The notes under the pieces were generated by a model. It saw only the letters and a program-made list of their open reading frames with translations, was not told the origin of the DNA and made no database searches. Source: Acanthosepion esculentum (taxonomy: Eukaryota > Mollusca > Cephalopoda > Sepiida > Sepiidae). Taken from it: DNA of 64,000 nt. A program made the position numbers and the translations under genes. The stretch is taken from NCBI GenBank assembly GCA_964036315.1, contig OZ038498.1, forward strand, positions 6,415,778-6,479,777, read 5' to 3'. Below, piece after piece: positions 58,034-64,000 of this stretch (position 1 is its first letter; each line of letters begins with the position of its first letter).

Positions 58034-58114
58034 TTCTCTGTGGCCGAAAGGTTAAGGCACATCACGCGAAATGATGGTTCCGTATAGGATACAGTTTCGA
58101 TTCCTGTCGGAGAA
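58034..58114 (+). repeat. tRNA-Ser(CGA)-like sequence, right arm
   Basis: 81 nt: acceptor TTCTCTG/CGGAGAA (one G-T pair), D arm tggccgaaaggttaaggc, anticodon stem CATCA/TGATG with loop CGCGAAA (anticodon CGA, but G instead of T at position 33), a long variable arm with TCC/GGA, and T loop TTCGATT with 4 of 5 stem pairs. Class II shape as in Ser/Leu tRNA. G33, the broken T stem and the repeated context argue for a SINE head or pseudogene. Confidence 0.6.
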
Positions 58115-58122
58115 CGAAAATT

Positions 58123-58623
58123 AATAATATAAAAACAAATAAAATCAAACAAATAATAAACAAAGCACACCTGTTAGAATAGATGAAATAGAATAAATAA
58201 AAAAAAAATTAAAATGCCTAAAAAACAAATAAAAATAATCAACACGAATAAATAAATGAAGTAAATAATAATAATTTTTTTACTACATTAATAAAACATC
58301 AAAACCGAAAAGAATAAATAATATAAAATGAAAATGAAAAGAAGTAAAATAAAGTAACCCAAACAAATAAATAAACAATCCACTCCTGCAAAAATAACTG
58401 CCAGAATATATTACCCAAAATGCACAACTGATTCATATATATAAATAGTCGAGGGAAAAATCCAACATTTGCGGCCTGATGATTGCGTCTAGCATGAAAC
58501 AGCCTGTTCCCTCTGAGTGTTGCCTTCAATGTTCACTTTTATATTTATATATACATATGCTCTATCTCTGATATTGAGCACTTTATCCCATAAATATAGC
58601 ACACCTGAAAACTATATTTCTTC
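58123..58623 (+). mobile_element. PLE terminal region, plus-oriented copy
   Basis: 58125-58560 is the inverse of 1660-2170 (caaataaataaacaatccac, gcacaactgattcatatata, gtctagcatgaaacag, caatgttcacttttata) and continues past it to the true terminus before (TA)n at 58624. Confidence 0.8.
58473..58511 (+). ncRNA. hammerhead ribozyme, near-intact (sense to SNX14)
   Basis: GGC, CTGATGA (58476-58482), stem II TGC/GCA, GAAA (58496-58499), CAG..CTG stem III, GTT triplet. A distal AACA/TGTT helix extends stem I. The first stem I pair is C-C where the copy at 1719 has C-G, and the triplet is GTT rather than GTC, so activity may be weak. Confidence 0.62.
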
Positions 58624-58642
58624 ATATATATATATATATATA
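58624..58642. repeat. (TA)n at PLE terminus
   Basis: Nine TA units joined to the PLE end. Confidence 0.9.
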
Positions 58643-58646
58643 AATC

Positions 58647-58741
58647 AATGACAATAGGAAAACATTAATTGCTGACGCGTTTCATCCAATGTGGACTTTT
58701 TCAAAGCAAGAAACAAAAATTACTGTTTTCCTATTGTCATT
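58647..58741. repeat. hairpin with 17-bp perfect arms around a ribozyme remnant
   Basis: aatgacaataggaaaac (58647-58663) and its exact complement (58725-58741) flank the motif at 58669-58709. Confidence 0.85.
58669..58709 (-). ncRNA. hammerhead ribozyme with mutated core
   Basis: Minus strand: stem I TTGCT/AGCAA (5 bp), TTGAAAA in place of CTGANGA, stem II GTCC/GGAT, GAAA, stem III CG/CG and GTC. All helices and the cleavage triplet survive, but C3 is T and the catalytic G8 is A, so it should be inactive. Confidence 0.5.
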
Positions 58742-58784
58742 TATAAATATTGTCTTCTCTAAAACTTAACTTTGAGAAATTTTC

Positions 58785-58795
58785 ATATATATATA

Positions 58796-58827
<32 letters not shown>
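58785..58827. repeat. (TA)n microsatellite
   Basis: About 20 TA units with one interruption. Confidence 0.92.
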
Positions 58828-58829
<2 letters not shown>

Positions 58830-59351
58830 TTTGGGAATCATGATGCAATTGAAATATTTTATTTAGGAATGCAGTTATCGAAGCATGCCTTCAATTTCGG
58901 TCATTGGAAATTTTCCCATAAAAGGTATAAAAGAATTTACATGTGGAGAAAGGAAAGGAATCTAAGTTATTAGTAACAGCGAGAGGGAGAAAAAAAAGTG
59001 GGGTGTGTGGGAGGGAGGTGAATAAACTAAGGAGGGATAAATCCAGCCAATGGAATTCCCTCGAATCATAGAATTTGAACTTTAATGCTATGCTAGCTTG
59101 GTTAGCTTCTGTGCTCGGAGATGGTTCTTCATGGAATGTAAAAGAGTACTACAGTACTTTATGATGAAACATTAAAAAATTTCCGGGTTTTTTAATGTTG
59201 AAACAAGATGTACAGTTTTGTAGTGGGTATGTGCATGTTCTATTGTAACACTGCATAATAAATAAATATTTATGGCTCTACTTTAGTATTGAGCCCGGTT
59301 TTAAATTAATGCTTTGAACACTTAAATCTTACTCTTCCTTCTTTTACATTT

Positions 59352-59352
<1 letters not shown>
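58828..59352. other. no feature recognised
   Basis: No coding or repeat signal identified. Confidence 0.45.

Positions 59353-59404
<52 letters not shown>
59353..59404. repeat. (TA)n microsatellite
   Basis: About 25 TA units. Confidence 0.94.
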
Positions 59405-59408
<4 letters not shown>

Positions 59409-59725
59409 CATGTAACTTGTCAGCTGTCAATATACCTCATAACACCCTCGAGTGCTTAGTCTTGGAGTGGGTAGAATGGAGATCAACATGTTTTAGTGGA
59501 CTCAGCAGTTTTCAATCTCCTTGTCTGAATCGTCTTCAAAAAGTGAGAGCAAGATCTAAAAGGTCAGCCAATCTAATAGTGATTTTCATCCCACAATCCT
59601 CACTCTTGCTCCATATGCAGCATTCTTTGTAAATATGAAAAGTATGTTTATTCATTAGTTGGAAATATGATAAATTAAAATTTTATATGTGTACAAATAT
59701 TTGTTTCTCCCAATTGTATTATATG
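59405..59725. other. no feature recognised
   Basis: The open frame at 59417-59632 has no recognised similarity. Confidence 0.4.
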
Positions 59726-59729
59726 GGAA

Positions 59730-60055
59730 GGAGGCACAGTGGAGTAATGCATAGTGGCATGGACTGAGGAATCAGAGAGCCATGTTTGAATTCCAGTCGA
59801 ATCCATTACATTCATATATGTGCTATTACCCTTGGGAAAGGTATGAATCCTCTTCTCCTCCTCCTCCCAGCTATGAGTAAATAGTAGGACTGACTGGGTT
59901 CTATAGCTTTGGATGGCAACTGGTCTACTGCAGAAAGAATTGGCTACTGCGGGGAAAAAAGTCTGCCTTGTCAGTCATGTATCGAAAGATACATGATTGC
60001 CTAAGCGTGTATCCCGCATGGCATATAACTGAACAGAAGTCCACTTCTTTTTTTT
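59730..60055 (+). repeat. tRNA-derived SINE with shared central domain
   Basis: Head with box A-like cacagtggagtaatgcatag and box B-like gtttgaattcc (59785), central domain cccttgggaaaggtatgaat, tcccagctatgag, then a hairpin cagtcatgtatc-gaaa-gatacatgattg (59967-59994) and a T-run end. Shares its first 185 bp with 55094. Confidence 0.8.
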
Positions 60056-60127
60056 AAAAAGACACCCATGACTCTTATCCTCTTCTAAATCCAGAGAAGA
60101 ACACACACCTGCACATATTGTATGATA

Positions 60128-60210
60128 TCCTATTATGATACTCTTAATCCTATTATGATACTCTTAATCCTATTATGATACTCTTAATCCTATTATGATA
60201 CTCTTAACCC
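60128..60210. repeat. 20-bp tandem repeat, 4 copies
   Basis: Unit cctattatgatactcttaat, nearly identical copies. Confidence 0.93.
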
Positions 60211-62280
60211 TTGCAGACTTGCACATTATCATTCTTGTCGTTTAGTAATCCTTGACATGTCAGTGCATGTCCTGATTACTGGTAAGAGAGAACAGACCAG
60301 AATAACATTAGATTTATGTCTTTTGCAAGGCCATTAGCACAAAAATTGGTATATGACTTCAATTTTATTTTCGCTATCTCAGCATCGTCTTTTATGCAGT
60401 AGCTGTTTATGAGCCGTTCAAAAGAATATTACAAACGTGAGCCTATTTGGGAATGATGCAATCAGGTCACAATGATATCTTCGGAAGCCTGAGAATGTTC
60501 ATCTGTCGCATCTTGACTAATCCTGAATTTTCATCAATGGTTTTATATGCAGCTTGCATGATAGATTGCAGGTAATTCTGACAAGTGACAAAAATAGTGA
60601 CACATTATGGACATCAGGATTCTTACAACACTGTACATTATTAATTTATATTTGGTTTATTCTATTTAATTGCGTTGCCATTTCTGAAGTGGCTAAATGC
60701 ATTAACATTATCATTTTTTGCATGATTTTGTAAAAAGTATTTAAATACAGACAAGCATTTTTTTTGTTGAATTTCAAATTGGCTGTATGGTAATTTTCTT
60801 TCTGTTTCCTTCTAAAATACTTATAACCTTTGATTGAAGGTCACCTTCAGAAAATAAAAAAAAGAGCAAACTGAAAATTAGAAAATAGTTAAAGAATAAC
60901 TAAATATGTCTTTTCTTTCTTAATAATAACCAAGAAAATAAATGTATTTAAGTTTTTGTGTTATGGTGGCTTTTAAATTGAAAGAAATTATAAACTCTCA
61001 AATGTTTTAATGTCCTAGAGGAAAAAATAAAGAAATGCTTTCTAAAATTTAAATATTAGATTAAAAAATTAAAACAAAACAAAAATGAACTGTTATAAAA
61101 TGATAAATTATTTATGAAATTTTTTCTCTGAGGCAGTGAAAAGCAAATAAATTAATAAAATAAAGAAAATAAAATATGTAAAAACAGATTGACAAAAAAT
61201 CTTTACTCGAAAGGATCAATCAAAATACGTATAAATGCTAAAGAAGGCTAAATATGAAGAAATATGATTATTAAAAAGTGTTTGAAAATGTTTATGAATT
61301 TAAAAAAATGATGTAAATATTAAAAATAACGGTGAGATCTAAAAAAAATAGCAATATATTAAATAGAAAAAATCCTGACTGAAATTACAAACGTAAAACC
61401 ATTAATCTTAAAAAATGCCAATATGCACATTTAAAATAAATATGCAAATAACATACAAAAAGGTTAAAAATGACAGTATCTTGTAATATTTTAGCATTTT
61501 TAGCACTGAATTTAATTGAGGTTTGATTGTCTCTTGTCTTTCACTTGCACTCTTCCTTAACATATCTAATTATCGTAATTACATTAGAATGTTTTTAATT
61601 TTAGTTTTTCTTGGTTTTATAAATTTGATTAACTTGGTTCCTATTGATTAAGTTCCAAAAAACAGTCATTTTAAAATGCAGCATCTCTAAACCAGTTGTT
61701 CATTATTTGCAATCTGAGTGCACTGCAATGCAGTTACATGCTATTTGTTTACTGACAAGTTGCATCACTTCCTGTATGTATTAAGTGTTTTTCTTTAGTA
61801 TTTTCTAGACAGCCTTTTATTGATTAGAAATATTTAAATATGCTGCATTGAATTTAGTTCTTTTTACAACAAAATGTTTCAATATTTACAAGTTAATAAT
61901 GATAGGTTTGTGGCCTCAGATCTAACCGATTTAATAACGGATAGCATTCATGTGCAAGAACTGATATATTGTTCAGTAACAGTTCTCATGGGTAGGTTCA
62001 AAATTTCTTACCGTACATTTGCTGCTGATTGGTAGTCAGATTGAGCATTCATTATCTTAAAATAGCATTTGACTAGACTTGAAATAGGAGTGTCACTTTT
62101 GGTCCAAAGGATGTTCACCAAAAGTTTGACAAAGTATTTTCAAAGCCTTGAAGGCAGATTTGCCAAGTTTCCTGTGAAGTTTGATGCAGACCCATTCCTT
62201 GAAGGTTTCAGGCCTCACAAAGGTCAGATTTGTTGTATAACAATGTCACAAAACATTGTATAATAATTTAACACAAGTAG
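60211..62280. other. no gene recognised
   Basis: A-rich between 60840 and 61480. The open frame at 62069-62263 has no recognised similarity. Confidence 0.45.
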
Positions 62281-62640
62281 AAAGATGTTGAGAATACTTT
62301 GGGCGAAACATGTGAGTAACAACAACGTTTTGGAGAAAATGGAAACTTAAAGGAAACTTATACTTAACATCAGAAAGAGTTGAAATTTCTGGGACACATA
62401 ATGAGAAAGGAGGGCTTGGAAAATCTGATACTCACAGGTCAGAGGGGAAAAGGGACAGGAGCGCAGTGCATGACATACTTGATGAGCTTCAGTAAATGGA
62501 TGGTGGAACAGTGTTTTGGAGAAATAAAAAATGACAAAACTTATTAAGAGCTATAAGGAGCAGGAAGCTGTAGCAAGGCATCATTGCCTACTTTCTGAAG
62601 AGGGGGGGTGCACACGTCATATAAAAAAGAAAGAAGATAT
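62281..62640 (+). mobile_element. LINE family A 3' end, copy
   Basis: agaaagatgttgagaatac, ttttggagaaaatggaaac, gggacacataatgagaaagg, gcttggaaaatctgatactc and taagagctataaggagcagg in the usual order. Confidence 0.74.
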
Positions 62641-64000
62641 TATGGTTATATTATGATACTTATCAGAAGACTGATTAAGTATGATGTTTACCAATGAACA
62701 TTAAATGTATGTGAATTTCCATTGACTTGTGTAATCATAGCACTTACAATATGAAGGATTTCCAATATCAAACGGATATTGTGGTGAAATAAAAAGAAAA
62801 CAGCAACCAGTGAGTAAATTCAAGCTCTCCCAACTAGTATTCCAACCTTGAGTCGTTCCTTCTTGAGTTCTGTCTCAAAATCGCACTAACAGAATTTTCC
62901 AGCCGCCAACCGTGAACGCCACTCCAAGAACCCCGCACTGGGAAAAATTAGTTGCTTTTATATTTGTCCATATACCCATATTCCTTTGCGTCTTCCTGCT
63001 ATCCCATAATTCATTGCGTCCCTGTCCCATAATGCATTGCATCTTTATTGCATAAAAATGCAATGCAAGTCCCCCCTTATTCTTTTACGTTATCTGGCTG
63101 AGGACGGATTACGGCAGAGCGGTAAGTGCTTTTTTTTCTCCTTCATTTCAACTGCAGTAGCTTTACATGCTAAGCAAATACGGGCTCTTTTTTGGCGGGG
63201 ACAAGGCAACTCGCAACCAGTTGTGCTCGTCCCAGGTTCTGCCTCCTCACGTCTGCCACAGATATCAACAAAGTCATATTAAAATTGTTACTATATTTTG
63301 TAAGCATAATAAGGATATAAAATAAAAAATACTATTATGAACAAGAAATTCACTTAAAAAGTTCATGTCTGAGAAAGGCTAGAAAGCACACCAGCCAAAA
63401 TATAATGTTGACAACTATAAAATATTAGATTTTTGTTCAAATAATAGATTTGAAAACCTGATGATATTTTTACCTCTGTAAAATAAAATACATACAAAAG
63501 AAATAAATACAAACTTGCATAATGAAATCTTTACATTTGCCTCGATAAAGTTCCTCAAAGGACAAAACACATTTGTAAAGGAAAGTTCTCCTTTTGTCTT
63601 CATTCATTAATATCGTAATACTTCCTCTGAGAACTTCATATAACAAAAGCATATTGTTTTTGCGTGTAATTCTCCGAAATAAAAGTTACAATGTTATATT
63701 ATTTCAGTTGGTCCTAAAATGTCTTAGTGTAATCTTGTTACTAACTCCAACTTATGTAATATACCAGTTGGTTGTTTAACATGTGTTGTTGTATTCAATA
63801 AATATGATAAATTTTGTTTATATTAATACAATATTATTAAATATAGAACAACTGAGATCCGATTCCAAGATCAATGATTCTGCCACTTATTCTCTCCCTG
63901 CTTGTGTCGGCAAGTTTCAGGCCGCAATTTTTAATGGGATTTTGTTAATAGAATTTGCTTTGATATTCAAAGTTTGATATACTTTTCTTTTTTTACTTAT
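62641..64000. other. no gene recognised; small inverted repeat at 63033-63067
   Basis: tgcattgcat and atgcaatgca pair over a 15-nt loop; the region 62880-63290 is less AT-rich but unassigned. Confidence 0.45.

Larger units (their letters stand above)
57615..58122. repeat. perfect 96-bp inverted repeat of a tRNA-Ser-like SINE head
   Basis: 57615-57710 and 58027-58122 are exact reverse complements, with a 316-bp loop. Each arm contains one tRNA-like sequence. Confidence 0.93.

Noticed and set aside
58034..58114. A functional tRNA-Ser gene.
   Set aside because: G at position 33, an imperfect T stem, a C discriminator base and an exact inverted duplicate inside repeats point to a SINE head or pseudogene.
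62069..62263. A possible further exon of the host gene.
   Set aside because: Translated residues do not match the expected SNX14 continuation and no consensus splice sites bound it.

Overview
The window looks like intronic DNA of a mollusc, most likely a coleoid cephalopod such as an octopus. It is AT-rich and crowded with (TA)n and (CA)n arrays, decayed LINEs, Penelope-like elements (PLEs), tRNA- and 5S-derived SINEs and small DNA transposons. Only two pieces of host coding sequence were recognised. Both lie on the + strand, at 39239-39288 and 52640-52740. They have matching intron phases, consensus splice sites, and together encode the core of a PX domain closest, as far as I can recall the family, to sorting nexin 14 (SNX14). 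The intron between them is 13,351 bp. No flanking exon was recognised, so the rest of the window is probably the neighbouring introns.

Layout. 0-9 kb: a long inverted repeat, a broken PLE (minus strand), hammerhead-like motifs, a SINE fragment folded on itself, a 5S/tRNA chimeric SINE and two LINE remnants. 9-17 kb: a Helitron-like repeat, LINE 3' ends, a minisatellite repeat and a second PLE. 17-20 kb: a broken LTR-retrotransposon pol (RT, RNase H, integrase). 20-33 kb: LINE 3' ends and several minisatellites. 33-39 kb: HHR-like-tailed tRNA SINEs, a mariner deletion derivative with intact terminal repeats, then the first SNX14 exon. 39-53 kb: a polypyrimidine block, SINEs, a Tc1 remnant, a near full-length broken LINE (endonuclease plus RT), an inverted repeat holding an intact hammerhead ribozyme, a 36-bp tandem repeat and the second SNX14 exon. 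53-64 kb: LINE and SINE copies, a 106-bp palindrome, a 96-bp perfect inverted repeat of a tRNA-Ser-like sequence and PLE termini.

The most notable system is a set of self-cleaving hammerhead ribozymes (HHRs). I can fold by eye at least three convincing type I HHRs (1719-1757 minus, 50188-50228 plus, 58473-58511 plus) and several decayed ones (4501-4541, 29466-29504, 45676-45714, 58669-58709, 16388-16437, 41671-41719). Most lie within about 30-130 bp of a (TA)n array and next to PLE sequence, consistent with the known presence of HHRs in PLE terminal repeats. The best one, at 50188-50228, is in the sense orientation of SNX14 and about 2.4 kb upstream of an exon. A tRNA-headed SINE family has a tail that carries an HHR-like core, which suggests, but does not prove, parasitism of the PLE machinery. 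All transposon genes seen here carry stops, frameshifts or lost catalytic residues.
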